From Methylobacterium sp. Leaf125 (GTDB lineage Bacteria; Pseudomonadota; Alphaproteobacteria; Rhizobiales; Beijerinckiaceae): DNA of 64,000 nt. The notes below the pieces were generated by a model. The model was given only the letters and a program-made list of their open reading frames with translations. It had not been told where the DNA came from and did not search any database. The position numbers and the translations under genes are program-made. Shown here piece by piece: positions 26,620-35,653 of the stretch. The DNA lies in NCBI RefSeq assembly GCF_001423085.1, contig NZ_LMNU01000048.1, forward strand, positions 159,516-223,515. Reading direction: 5' to 3'. Numbering within the stretch: position 1 is the stretch's first letter; every line of letters begins with the position of its first letter.

Positions 26620-27371
26620 AGATCCTGCTTCTCAATCCGAACACTTCCACGGCGATGACGGAGCGGATTTCGACGGAGGCCGCCGGAGCCCTGGCGCCCG
26701 ACACCGACCTGACCGCCATCACGGCGATCCGGGGCCTGCCCTACATCGCGAGCCGGGCCGAGGCGCAACTGGCCGGCAGCACTGTCCTCGAAATGCTGGC
26801 CGAGCATCGCCGGGGGTACGACGCGGCCATCATCGCGGCCTTCGGCGATCCCGGCCTGATCGCGGCGCGGGAACTCTTCGACCTGCCCGTGATCGGCATG
26901 GCGGAAGCCGCAATGCACACCGCCTGCATGCTCGGCCAGCGGTTCGCCATCGTCACGTTCTCACCCACCCTGCTGCCCTGGTACGAGGATGCCGTCGCGC
27001 TCGCCGGCCTCGGCGCGCGCTGTTCGGCGCTGCGGGCCGTCCGGGTGGGGTTCCGCTCGGTCACCGAGGTCCAGCATGAGCTGGAAGCCGAGATCGCCGA
27101 GCTGATCCAGCGAACGATCCGGGAGGACGGCGCCGACGTGGTGGTGCTCGCCGGCGCTCCCCTGACGGGTCTCGCGAAGCGCCTTCGCGCAGAGATCTCC
27201 GTTCCCCTCGTGGACCCGCTCGCCGCGGCCCTGGGCCAGGCGCAGGCCCTGGTCCGCCTGGCACCCGCGCCGGCGCGCGCCGGTCGCTTCGCGCGGCCCG
27301 GGGCCAAGGCGACCGCAGGTCTGGCGCCTGCTCTCGCGCGGTGGATCGAACACCGTGAGGAGCCGGGATGA
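26616..27371 (+). CDS. Asp/Glu/hydantoin racemase-fold protein lacking catalytic cysteines
   Basis: A 251-residue protein with the family start MKILLLNPNTSTAMTERI and the phrase FGDPGL (76-81). Hydantoin and allantoin racemases use two Cys residues: one just before the F/W-x-D-P-G motif and one in a GCAGM-like motif. Here those positions read Ala75 (AAFGDPG) and Gly180 (LAGAPLTGL), so the two-base racemisation chemistry looks lost. The rest of the fold is intact and full length. It may be a hydrolase, lyase or isomerase relative working with the overlapping amidohydrolase gene. It is the last gene of the block; a 258-bp gap follows. Confidence 0.8.
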   Translation: MKILLLNPNTSTAMTERISTEAAGALAPDTDLTAITAIRGLPYIASRAEAQLAGSTVLEMLAEHRRGYDAAIIAAFGDPGLIAARELFDLPVIGMAEAAMHTACMLGQRFAIVTFSPTLLPWYEDAVALAGLGARCSALRAVRVGFRSVTEVQHELEAEIAELIQRTIREDGADVVVLAGAPLTGLAKRLRAEISVPLVDPLAAALGQAQALVRLAPAPARAGRFARPGAKATAGLAPALARWIEHREEPG

Positions 27372-27629
27372 GGCAGGAGCCGTTCGACCCGCCGCCCGCG
27401 ACGCTGGCGGGATGCGGGCAGCCGTCGGATCCGTCGCGGGAGCAACAATCTCCTTGTTGGGCACCGGCAGACGACACCGCTCATCGTATTGTTTCGATTG
27501 GGCGGCGAATTTTGCTGTCGTTTCTCAAATACTGACGGCGAGCACGACCGCCGTGTTTCGGGGAGACATCCTCGGACGTTCTGGCATCCGTTTTGCTGAG
27601 CCTTCGCCTGTCGCCTGGAGTACTCTGGT

Positions 27630-29249
27630 TTGTCTCAGTCACCACACCTGACGAAGCTCTCCCGCCGCGCGGTGCTCGCTCTCCCGGTCGGCCTTGCGGC
27701 GGCCTCGGGACACGGGGCCGCCGCCGAACCCCGGCGGGGCGGCACGATGGTGATGATCGTGCATCCCGAACCTTCGACGCTGGCGCACTACGCCGTCACC
27801 GCCGGCAACATCCCGCCCATCGCGACGCAGGTCTACGAGGGGCTGTGCACCTATGACTGGGACCTGAACCCCCAACCGAACCTGGCCCGATCGTGGGAGA
27901 TCGCGCCCGACGGCAAAACCATCACCTTCAAGCTGCAGGAGGGCGTGACCTTCCACAACGGCAAGCCGTTCACCAGCGCCGACGTGCAGTACTCGTTCAT
28001 GGAAGTCTTGAAGAAGTACAACCCGATCGCTCCGGTGATGCTGACGGAACTGACGTCGGTCGACACCCCTGATCCCCTGACGGCGGTTCTGCACCTCGCC
28101 AACCCGGCGCCGTACCTGATGAAGGCCCTGTCCGGGCGTGACCTTCCGATCCTGTGCAAGTCCGTCTTCGAGGGGACCGATGTCCTCCAGAACCCCAGCG
28201 CCAACAAACCCATCGGCACCGGGCCGTTCAAGTTCGTGAGCTGGGAGCGTGGGCAGTCCGTGCGGCTCGATCGGAACGAGCATTACTGGAAGCCCGGCCT
28301 GCCCTACCTCAACCGCATCATCGCCCGTTTCATCCCGGATGCGGGAACCCGGTCGGCGGCGATGGAGGCCGGCGAGGCCCATTTCGCCGCCTACAGCGCG
28401 GTGAACTACGCCGACCTAGCACGCATGACATCCAATCCCATCCTGGGGCTGACGACCAAGGGCTACGAGATGACGCCGGCCCAGAGCGTGCTCGAACTCA
28501 ACGGCCGGCACCCGCAACTCCAGAAGAAGGGCGTGCGCCAGGCGATCGCCTATGCGATCGATCGCAACGTCATCCTGCGGGACGTCATGTACGGCTACGG
28601 CCAGCCCGCGACCGGTCCGCTCAGCCGCAAATTCAAGACGGCCGGGCTCTACACGGACGACCTGCGACGGTTCGACGTTCCGGATCGCCTCGAGATCGCC
28701 AACCGTCTGCTCGACGAGGCCGGCGCGCCGCGCGGCGCCGACTCCATGCGCTTCGGCCTGCATCTGGAGGTCAATTCATTCGGCGAACAATGGCTGCGGC
28801 AGGCCGAATACCTGAAGCAGGCCCTGGCACCGGTCGGCATCGACGTGACGCTGCGGTCCGAGGACACGGCGACGTGGCTCCGGCGGGTCTACACGAACTA
28901 CGACTACGACCTGAACGAGCCGTTCCTGAGCCAGGGCGTCGATCCGGTCTATGGCCTGAACAAGCAGTTCCTGACGTCGCAGATCCGCAAGGGCGTCACC
29001 TTCGTCAACGACATGTTCTACAGCAACCCGGAGGTCGACCGGATGCTCGACGCGGGCATGCGCGAGCCAGATCCGATCAAGCGCGGCGACATCTACAAGA
29101 AGGTCCAGCAGATCCTTGCCGAGGACTGCCCGATGGTCTGGCTGATCGACGTGCAATACGTCAGCGTGTTCAATACGAAGCTGCACGACCACACCACAGG
29201 TCCGCTGGGGACGCAGCAGGCGTTCGAGCGGGCCTGGATGGACAAGTAG
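27630..29249 (+). CDS. ABC transporter substrate-binding protein, family 5 (second system)
   Basis: A 539-residue receptor. The start is a TTG with CTGGAG upstream, giving a twin-arginine-like signal (LSRRAVLALPVGLAAASG) and mature sequence from GGTMVMIVHPEPSTLAHY. Family-5 landmarks include KTITFKLQEGVTFHNGKPFTSADVQYS and KKGVRQAIAYAIDRNVIL. Two permeases, a fused ATPase, an amidase and an AtzH-like gene follow within a few bases of one another. The ligand is unknown; an amide or peptide is likely given the amidase. Confidence 0.9.
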   Translation: MSQSPHLTKLSRRAVLALPVGLAAASGHGAAAEPRRGGTMVMIVHPEPSTLAHYAVTAGNIPPIATQVYEGLCTYDWDLNPQPNLARSWEIAPDGKTITFKLQEGVTFHNGKPFTSADVQYSFMEVLKKYNPIAPVMLTELTSVDTPDPLTAVLHLANPAPYLMKALSGRDLPILCKSVFEGTDVLQNPSANKPIGTGPFKFVSWERGQSVRLDRNEHYWKPGLPYLNRIIARFIPDAGTRSAAMEAGEAHFAAYSAVNYADLARMTSNPILGLTTKGYEMTPAQSVLELNGRHPQLQKKGVRQAIAYAIDRNVILRDVMYGYGQPATGPLSRKFKTAGLYTDDLRRFDVPDRLEIANRLLDEAGAPRGADSMRFGLHLEVNSFGEQWLRQAEYLKQALAPVGIDVTLRSEDTATWLRRVYTNYDYDLNEPFLSQGVDPVYGLNKQFLTSQIRKGVTFVNDMFYSNPEVDRMLDAGMREPDPIKRGDIYKKVQQILAEDCPMVWLIDVQYVSVFNTKLHDHTTGPLGTQQAFERAWMDK

Positions 29250-29253
29250 CGTC

Positions 29254-30225
29254 GTGCGGCTCGCGCGCTATCTCGGCCACCGGATCCTGCTGGCGATTCC
29301 GGTGGTGCTCGGCATCGTCGTGCTCAACTTCTTCCTCATTCACCTCGCGCCCGGCGACGCGGCCTCGGTCCTGGCGGGCGAGAGCGGTGCGGCGAGCCCC
29401 GAATACCTGGAGCAGTTGCGGCAGAAGTTCGGGCTGGACCAGCCGCTCGGCACGCAGTTCCTCGTCTACCTGACGAACATGCTGCACCTGAACCTCGGAT
29501 ACTCGTTCCGCAACGACAGTCCGGTCACCGACCTCATCCTCGACCGGCTCTGGCCGACGGGCCTGCTGATGCTGACGGCCTTCGGGGCCGCCCTCGTGGC
29601 CGGGACCCTGCTGGGGTTGATCGCCGCCACACGGCGGAACTCGTGGCGCGATAGCGTCATCTCGCTCGTGAGCCTCGTCGCCTACGCGACGCCGGGCTTC
29701 TGGCTCGGCCTGATGATGATCGTGGTCTTCGCGATCCATCTCGGCTGGCTCCCGACCAGCGGCTTCGACACGGTCGGCGCCGACACCGAGGGCTGGGATC
29801 AGGTTTGGGACGTCGCCCGCCACCTCGTGATGCCGGCCATCGCGCTGTCGCTGTTCTATCTCGCCGTCTACGCCCGGGTGATGCGGGCCTCCGTGCTGGA
29901 GCAGGTCGGCATGGACTACGTCACCACGGCGCGCGCCAAGGGCCAGACCGAAATCCGGATCATGACGGGGCACGTTCTGCGCAACGCGCTTCTCCCCGTC
30001 GTGACCATGGCGGGCGTTCAGGCCGGCAACCTGATCGGCGGGTCCATCGTCGTCGAGACGGTCTTCGGCTGGCCGGGGATCGGCACGCTGGCGTTCAACG
30101 CCCTGCAATCCCGTGACCTGAACCTGCTGCTGGGGATCTTCTTCGTGTCGGCCTGCCTCGTCGTTCTGGTGAACCTCGCGGTCGATCTCCTCTACACCGC
30201 CCTCGATCCGCGAATGGAGCTCTGA
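29254..30225 (+). CDS. ABC transporter permease, DppB/GsiC type
   Basis: A 323-residue six-helix permease beginning at GTG 4 nt after the receptor stop. Landmarks are RYLGHRILLAIPVVLGIVVL, HLAPGDAAS, QKFGLDQPLGTQF and the coupling loop EQVGMDYVTTARAKGQ. It ends just 2 nt before the next permease start. The product forms the channel with the DppC-type neighbour. Confidence 0.92.
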   Translation: MRLARYLGHRILLAIPVVLGIVVLNFFLIHLAPGDAASVLAGESGAASPEYLEQLRQKFGLDQPLGTQFLVYLTNMLHLNLGYSFRNDSPVTDLILDRLWPTGLLMLTAFGAALVAGTLLGLIAATRRNSWRDSVISLVSLVAYATPGFWLGLMMIVVFAIHLGWLPTSGFDTVGADTEGWDQVWDVARHLVMPAIALSLFYLAVYARVMRASVLEQVGMDYVTTARAKGQTEIRIMTGHVLRNALLPVVTMAGVQAGNLIGGSIVVETVFGWPGIGTLAFNALQSRDLNLLLGIFFVSACLVVLVNLAVDLLYTALDPRMEL

Positions 30226-30227
30226 GC

Positions 30228-31055
30228 ATGGGCGCCGGTCTCGCGCGCTTCGCCCGCAACCGCATGGCCCTGTTCGGCGCGGCCATCCTGCTCGGGCTTC
30301 TGCTTCTGGTCCTGGCGACGCCAGCCCTCTTTCCAGGCGATCCATTCCGCCTCGCCGGGCCTGCCCTCCAGCCACCGGGCGGGCGCTTCCTGCTCGGCAC
30401 CGATACCCTCGGGCGGGACGTCGCCGCGCAGATCGCCTACGGCGCCCGCACCTCCCTGCTGATCGGCGTGGGCGCAACGCTCGGCGCCATCCTCTTCGGC
30501 GTGATCGTCGGCGGATTGGCCGGGTACTACCGCGGCGCCGTCGAGATCGTCCTCATGCGGGTCACCGAGTTCTTCCAGACCATTCCGGCCTTCGTCCTCG
30601 CGATCCTGATCGTGGCGATCCTCTCGCCCTCCGTGACGAGCGAGATCATCGCCATCGCGGCCGTGTCCTGGCCGGGCATCGCGCGCCTGGTCCGGGGCGA
30701 GTTCGCGGCCCTCGGTGGCCGGGAGTTCATCCTCGCCTGCACGGGGCTCGGGGCCAGCGACGCGCGGATCATCTTCCGGCACATGCTGCCGAACTGCACC
30801 GCGCCGATCATCGCGGTCGGCTCTCTGCTGATCGGCACGGCGATCCTGATCGAGGCCGGGCTCGCCTTCCTCGGCCTCGGCGACCCCAACGTGATGAGTT
30901 GGGGCCTGATCATCAGCGCCGGCCGCGCGGTTCTGCGTTCGGCGTGGTGGATCTGCACCTTCCCGGGCATCGCCATCCTGCTCACGGTGCTGGCCATCAA
31001 TCTCGTGGGCGATGGATTGAACGAAGCCCTGAATCCGAGGCTGCGCGAGCGATGA
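30228..31055 (+). CDS. ABC transporter permease, DppC/GsiD type
   Basis: A 275-residue permease with a short cytoplasmic arm, the subfamily phrase LLGTDTLGRDVAAQIAYGART, and the coupling motif GREFILACTGLGASD. The final loop (NPRLRER) is typical of DppC proteins. Its stop overlaps the start of the fused ATPase by 4 nt. Confidence 0.92.
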   Translation: MGAGLARFARNRMALFGAAILLGLLLLVLATPALFPGDPFRLAGPALQPPGGRFLLGTDTLGRDVAAQIAYGARTSLLIGVGATLGAILFGVIVGGLAGYYRGAVEIVLMRVTEFFQTIPAFVLAILIVAILSPSVTSEIIAIAAVSWPGIARLVRGEFAALGGREFILACTGLGASDARIIFRHMLPNCTAPIIAVGSLLIGTAILIEAGLAFLGLGDPNVMSWGLIISAGRAVLRSAWWICTFPGIAILLTVLAINLVGDGLNEALNPRLRER

Positions 31056-32692
31056 CCACCACCGTTCTCGACATCGAGAAGCTCTCGATCGGCCTGCCGC
31101 CCGGAGCGGACCGCGCCCAGGCCGTGACGGATGTCGACCTCGCCCTCCGGGCCGGGGCGGTGACCTGCCTGATCGGCGAGAGTGGATCGGGGAAGTCGAT
31201 GGTGGCGCGCGCGATCCTGGGATTGCTGCCGAAGCCGCATGTCCGCATTGCCGGCGGCCGCCTCCTGTTCGAGGGGCAGGACCTCGCGGCGATCGATGAG
31301 CGCGGGATGCGGGCGATCCGGGGCGCCAGGATCGCGATGATTTTCCAGGAGCCGATGACGGCCCTGAACCCCCTCCATACGATCGGGCGCCAGCTCGACG
31401 AGATCCTGCGCATTCACACGACGACCGGCCGCGCCGCGCGTCGCGACAGGATCCTCGCGCTTCTCGACAGCGTCCACCTGCCGGACCCGGCACGCCTCGC
31501 CCGGGCGTTCCCGCACCAATTGTCGGGCGGGCAGCGACAGCGCGCGATGATCGCCATGGCGCTCGCGCTCAAACCGCGCCTGCTGATCGCGGACGAGCCG
31601 ACCACGGCTCTCGACGTCACCACCCAGGCGCAGATCCTTCACCTGATCCGTGACCTTCAACGCGAGCACGGCACCTCGGTCCTGTTCATCACGCATGATT
31701 TCGGCGTCGTCGCCGATATCGCCGACAGCGTGGCGGTCCTGCAAAAGGGACGGCTGGTGGAGCAAGGCGGGGTCGCGGACGTCCTCGGCCGCCCCCAGCA
31801 TCCGTACACCCGCTCGCTCATCGCCGCCGTGCCGAAGCTGGCGCCGCCTCCGGTCCGGCCAGCGAGTACGGCCCCCCTGGTCGTGGAGGGACGTAAGATC
31901 GAGAAGGCCTACGGCGCGCGCGGGCTGTTCGGCGGCCGGGCGATCCGGGCGCTGGCCCAGGTCGATGTCGAACTCCGGCGCGGGGAGACCCTCGGAGTGG
32001 TCGGGGAGAGCGGCTCCGGCAAGAGCACCCTGGCGCGCGCCGTGACCCGGCTCATGCCGGTGGATGGCGGCGAAATCCTGCTCTCGGGCCACAACGTCGC
32101 CGACCTGAGCCGCGCCCAGATGCGCCCGCATCGCAAGCGCGTGCAGATGGTGTTCCAGGATCCCTACGCCTCCCTCGATCCGCGCCAGCGCGTGATCGAC
32201 ATCATCGCGGAGGGACCGATCATCCACGGCACCACGCCCGCGGTGGCACAGGAGGAAGCGCGCGTGCTGCTCGGACTGGTCGGCCTCGATCCGTCGGCCG
32301 CGCGACGCTTTCCCCACGAGTTCAGCGGAGGCCAGCGCCAACGGATCGGTATCGCCCGCGCGCTCGCTCTCCGGCCGGATATCCTGGTCGCCGACGAACC
32401 GGTCTCCGCGCTCGACGTTTCGGTGCAGGCCCAGATCCTCGCGCTTCTTGCCGACATCAAGGCTCGGCTTCAGCTCAGCATGCTGTTCGTCACCCACGAT
32501 CTGCGCGTCGCCCTCCAGGTCTGCGACCGGATCGCCGTGATGCGGCAGGGGGCCGTGGTCGAAGTCGGCCCCACGGCAGAGATCTACGCGTCGCCGAAGC
32601 ATCCCTACACGGCCGCCCTGTTCGCCGCCGTACCCGGCGCCGACTGGCAGGAACGGGCGAGCCGGCCCATTCACGAGCGGACACACGCATGA
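31052..32692 (+). CDS. Fused dual ABC ATPase (DppD-DppF / GsiA-like)
   Basis: A 546-residue protein joining two complete nucleotide-binding domains. The first (about 1-260) has GESGSGKS, LSGGQRQR and LLIADEPTTALD; the second (about 275-535) has GESGSGKS, FSGGQRQR and LVADEPVSALD. Both have intact switch His motifs (ITHD, VTHD). HPYT motifs end each half, but the four-Cys iron-sulfur motif seen in the other peptide-type ATPases of this window is absent. A single chain can therefore power the importer, as in GsiA of the glutathione importer. The amidase start overlaps its stop by 4 nt. Confidence 0.92.
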   Translation: MTTTVLDIEKLSIGLPPGADRAQAVTDVDLALRAGAVTCLIGESGSGKSMVARAILGLLPKPHVRIAGGRLLFEGQDLAAIDERGMRAIRGARIAMIFQEPMTALNPLHTIGRQLDEILRIHTTTGRAARRDRILALLDSVHLPDPARLARAFPHQLSGGQRQRAMIAMALALKPRLLIADEPTTALDVTTQAQILHLIRDLQREHGTSVLFITHDFGVVADIADSVAVLQKGRLVEQGGVADVLGRPQHPYTRSLIAAVPKLAPPPVRPASTAPLVVEGRKIEKAYGARGLFGGRAIRALAQVDVELRRGETLGVVGESGSGKSTLARAVTRLMPVDGGEILLSGHNVADLSRAQMRPHRKRVQMVFQDPYASLDPRQRVIDIIAEGPIIHGTTPAVAQEEARVLLGLVGLDPSAARRFPHEFSGGQRQRIGIARALALRPDILVADEPVSALDVSVQAQILALLADIKARLQLSMLFVTHDLRVALQVCDRIAVMRQGAVVEVGPTAEIYASPKHPYTAALFAAVPGADWQERASRPIHERTHA

Positions 32693-33882
32693 CCCCACCC
32701 CCTGGAAACGCCACCGATGCCTTCCTGCCCGGACCCCGGGCCAAGGTCGCGGGGGCCCCGTCCGGTCCGCTTGTCGGTCTCACTTTCGCGGTCAAGGATC
32801 TGATCGACGTCGCCGACATTCCGACCGGCGGCGGCAATCCGGACTGGCCGCGTGTCCATCCGACGCCGACCCGGCATGCGGCCGTCGTGCAGTCCCTGCT
32901 GGACGCCGGAGCCTCCGTCGTCGGGAAGACCGTCACGGACGAGGTCTCGCTCGGCATCCTGGGCGAGAACGCGCATGACGGCACCCCCCTGAACCCGGTC
33001 GCGCCCGATCGTGTCCCCGGAGGCTCATCCAGCGGGTCGGCCTCCGCCGTGGCTGCCGGGGCGTGCGATTTCGCCCTGGGAACAGACACGGGCGGCTCGG
33101 TGCGCGTCCCGGCGAGTTTCTGCGGACTCTACGGGATTCGCCCGACCCATGGTCGCGTCGACTTCACCGGCATTGCCCCGCAGGCACCGACCTCCGATAC
33201 GTGCGGATGGTTCGCCCGCGACGCTGGCACGTTGTCCCGGGTCGCCGAGATCCTGCTCGGCGACCCGCTTCCGACCACCCTGCCCTCTCGCCTGCCCACT
33301 CGCCTGCTCGTCGCCACCGATGCCTTCGGCTTCGCGGACGCTTCGGTGCAGGCCGCACTGGCACCTATGGTCGACCGGCTCGCGAGCCTGATCGGACATC
33401 GGCAGGACGCGACCCTGGCGCCGCAGGGCTTGTCGGTCTGGCAACGGGCGCAGCGGGTGCTGCAGGGAAGCGAGGCCTGGGCGACGTTCGCGCCTTGGAT
33501 CGATACCTGCAATCCCCGCCTGGCCTTCGGTGTCGCCCGGGCCCTCATTCAGGGCTCGATGATGTCGGAGGCCGAGCGGAATGCCGCGTCCCTCATGCGG
33601 ATCGAGGCGCGGGCGCGGATGGCCCTCCTCCTACCGCCGGGCACGATCCTGTGTCTGCCGACGACACCGTTCGCGGCGCCGCTCAAAGGACTGCCCCTCC
33701 ACCTGCTCAACCCGCTGCGTGAGCGCATCAGCTGCCTCACCAGCCATGGCGGCCTGACGGGTGTGCCGCAGGTGAACCTTCCGGGCGCTACGGACCAGGA
33801 CGCCCCGATCGGCCTGTCGATCATCGGGGGTGTCGGAACGGATTTCGACCTGATCCGGGTCGCGGTTGCTATGGAGAGATAA
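32689..33882 (+). CDS. Amidase-signature-family enzyme (AtzE/GatA type)
   Basis: A 397-residue amidase, shorter than the usual 450-480. The Ser-cisSer-Lys triad is visible: Lys36 (FAVKDLID), the cis-Ser in GGSSSGSA (111-118) and the nucleophile Ser in GTDTGGSVR (131-139). It overlaps the transporter ATPase gene and is followed 3 nt later by an AtzH/HpxZ-like gene. That neighbour is typical for amidases acting on 1-carboxybiuret or oxalurate-like compounds. This suggests hydrolysis of a ureide or amide imported by the operon; the specific substrate is inferred. Confidence 0.87.
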   Translation: MTPPPGNATDAFLPGPRAKVAGAPSGPLVGLTFAVKDLIDVADIPTGGGNPDWPRVHPTPTRHAAVVQSLLDAGASVVGKTVTDEVSLGILGENAHDGTPLNPVAPDRVPGGSSSGSASAVAAGACDFALGTDTGGSVRVPASFCGLYGIRPTHGRVDFTGIAPQAPTSDTCGWFARDAGTLSRVAEILLGDPLPTTLPSRLPTRLLVATDAFGFADASVQAALAPMVDRLASLIGHRQDATLAPQGLSVWQRAQRVLQGSEAWATFAPWIDTCNPRLAFGVARALIQGSMMSEAERNAASLMRIEARARMALLLPPGTILCLPTTPFAAPLKGLPLHLLNPLRERISCLTSHGGLTGVPQVNLPGATDQDAPIGLSIIGGVGTDFDLIRVAVAMER

Positions 33883-33885
33883 GCG

Positions 33886-34299
33886 ATGGATGCCAGCCTG
33901 AACCAGCCGCACGTGGTCGCCGAAGTGTCCGCCCTGTTCGAACGCTACGAGCAGGCGCTGATCGACAAGGATGTGGGTGTCCTGGACGACACGTTCTGGG
34001 ATAGCCCCCACACGATCCGCTATGCGGTCCACGAGAACGGTTATGGCTTCGCGGCAATCCATGCCGCCCGCGTCGCCGCCGTCCCGGTGCCCGGGGGCAT
34101 CAAGGAGGCCCGCATTCGCCTCGAGATCCTGACCGTGGGCACGGATCTCGCCACGGTGAACCTCGAGTTCAAGCCACGGGGAAAGCCCGGGATCGGCCGC
34201 CAGAGCCAGACGTGGTTCCGTTTCCCGGAGCAGGGGTGGAAGGTGATCGCCGCCCACGTGTCGATCATGCCCCCGGCGTCGGAGGGCGCCGGGGCCTGA
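33886..34299 (+). CDS. hpxZ: AtzH/HpxZ-like protein (DUF3225, SnoaL-like fold)
   Basis: A 137-residue cone-shaped alpha+beta barrel protein. Family landmarks are LFERYEQALIDKDVGVLDDTFWDSP, TIRYAVHENGYGFAAIHAAR and GRQSQTWFRFPEQGWKVIAAHVS. AtzH from cyanuric acid degraders has been described as an amidohydrolase acting after the amidase AtzE; HpxZ is linked to oxalurate catabolism. Both are encoded beside an amidase, as here. It ends 9 nt before the convergent hydrolase gene, so it closes the operon. Confidence 0.85.
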   Translation: MDASLNQPHVVAEVSALFERYEQALIDKDVGVLDDTFWDSPHTIRYAVHENGYGFAAIHAARVAAVPVPGGIKEARIRLEILTVGTDLATVNLEFKPRGKPGIGRQSQTWFRFPEQGWKVIAAHVSIMPPASEGAGA

Positions 34300-34308
34300 T
34301 CGCGCGCG

Positions 34309-35325
34309 CTAGGTCTCGAGCCAGGCGCGGACAGCGTTCTTGAGGAACGCGGCGTCCGCCGGAATGCCGGCGGGATTGCCGGCCCGGTGTCCCCAGATGC
34401 TGGGGATCGGCGTCAGCGCGGCGGTGCGCAGCCGGGATCGTTCGGCCGCGTTGTCGGCGACGCGAAAGTACAGGTCGGTCTCCCCCGGCATGAGCAGGAC
34501 CCGGGCGGTGATCGCTCCGAGCGCCCGGTCCAGGTCCCCGCCGTAGCGATCGTTGGCACTGATGTCGCTCGCTTCCCAGGTCTGGAGCTGCGCGTAGAGG
34601 TCCGCTGCGCGACGGCGCGCGAAGCGCTCCTCCCAATCGGATCGCAGGAACGTCTCCAGATCCGGGGCGCCGAGGGCGACCTCGTGCAGGTTGGCGCGAT
34701 AGAAGTCCTGGCTCAGCGCCCAACCGGCATAGATGCGCCCGAACGCCCGCAACGCAGCCTTCGGTTCAGAGAGGAAACGCCCGGGCCCGCGGTATTCCGG
34801 CGCGGCTTCCAGAACCGCCAGCAACCCCTTCAGGAAGACCCGGTTGTGCGTGGCCGTCCGGGCGCTTCCACAGACGACGACCGCGCGTTCGACGGCCTCG
34901 GGAAACAGGGCGGCCCAGTGATAGGCCTGCTGCGCACCCATCGACCAGCCGTAGACGGCATGCAGCCGTTCGATCCCCCAGAGGTCTGCCAGGAGGCGTC
35001 GCTGCGCATGAACGTTGTCCCAAGTAGTCACGAGACCGGGCCAGGCCGGTGTCCCCGACGGGCTGGTCGAGAGGCCGTTGCCGAACATGTCGGGAATGAC
35101 GACGAACCAGCGCGTGGGATCGAGCACGCCGTCAGGACCGATCAACCATTCCAGGTCGGGGTGTTGGGCGGAATAGCTGGTCGGGTAGAGCACGACGTTG
35201 TCCCGCGCAGCGGAAAGCGTACCGTGCGTCTTCCAGGTCAGACGTGCATCGGGGAGGATGTCGCCCGATTGCAACCGCAAATCACCGAGGTGGTAAGAGC
35301 CGGTATCCGTAGGCCAGCCGCCCAT
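34309..35325 (-). CDS. Alpha/beta hydrolase of the MetX (homoserine acetyltransferase) group
   Basis: A 338-residue protein. The triad is visible as GWSMGAQQ (nucleophile Ser), PGETDLYF (Asp) and WGHRAGNP (His near the C-terminus). The phrases TYKTHG-like TWKTHGTL, VVIPDMFGNGLSTSPS and DNVHAQRRLLADLWGIERL are typical of MetX relatives. ATG at 35325 is chosen because GAGGAG lies 7 nt upstream; 70 extra in-frame codons upstream look unrelated. MetX proper acylates homoserine; relatives without the full acceptor site act as hydrolases, and I cannot tell which applies. It is convergent with the AtzH-like gene. Confidence 0.82.
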   Translation of the reverse strand: MGGWPTDTGSYHLGDLRLQSGDILPDARLTWKTHGTLSAARDNVVLYPTSYSAQHPDLEWLIGPDGVLDPTRWFVVIPDMFGNGLSTSPSGTPAWPGLVTTWDNVHAQRRLLADLWGIERLHAVYGWSMGAQQAYHWAALFPEAVERAVVVCGSARTATHNRVFLKGLLAVLEAAPEYRGPGRFLSEPKAALRAFGRIYAGWALSQDFYRANLHEVALGAPDLETFLRSDWEERFARRRAADLYAQLQTWEASDISANDRYGGDLDRALGAITARVLLMPGETDLYFRVADNAAERSRLRTAALTPIPSIWGHRAGNPAGIPADAAFLKNAVRAWLET

Positions 35326-35653
35326 GTGGCGCTCCTCGTTCGTCGAACATGCAGGACTGAAGACCAGCGCATCGCGCGGGAGGGCACGCCACGGGCGAGG
35401 CGGTGAAGACGGGCGTACCCCATCCCGCAGCGCGACGTTAGCACGATGACGCGTCATGGCGATGTCGACGCGCCGCTCAGAGTCGCGATGAGACGCGCCC
35501 CAGGAGGGCTCGCGCGTCGTCGCCGAGGCGGTCACTCGCAGGCTTGCCCGATGGCCGGCCGGACGTGGTCCTCGCGACCGGCACGGTCACGCAGGGGTCG
35601 CCCATCAGGGCCGAGAGCGGTCCCAGCATGCGACGGCCCGCGCCGTCTCCGTA
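35326..35653. other. Gap with an amidase remnant
   Basis: About 330 bp between two minus-strand genes. The half nearer the VOC gene encodes a degraded amidase C-terminus, listed separately. The half nearer the MetX-like gene is its leader and holds nothing else that I recognise. Confidence 0.5.
35477..35640 (-). pseudogene. Amidase C-terminal remnant
   Basis: Read on the minus strand, an open stretch ending in TGA gives LSALMGDPCVTVPVARTTSG and then GDDARALLGR. This closely matches the end of amidase-signature enzymes (LGxPCVTVPVxR...SGLPVGVQLVGRxGDDARLLA), with the middle degraded (RPSGKPASDRL). No start, Lys or Ser motifs remain. It is probably the tail of a deleted amidase gene in this amidase-rich region. 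Confidence 0.5.
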
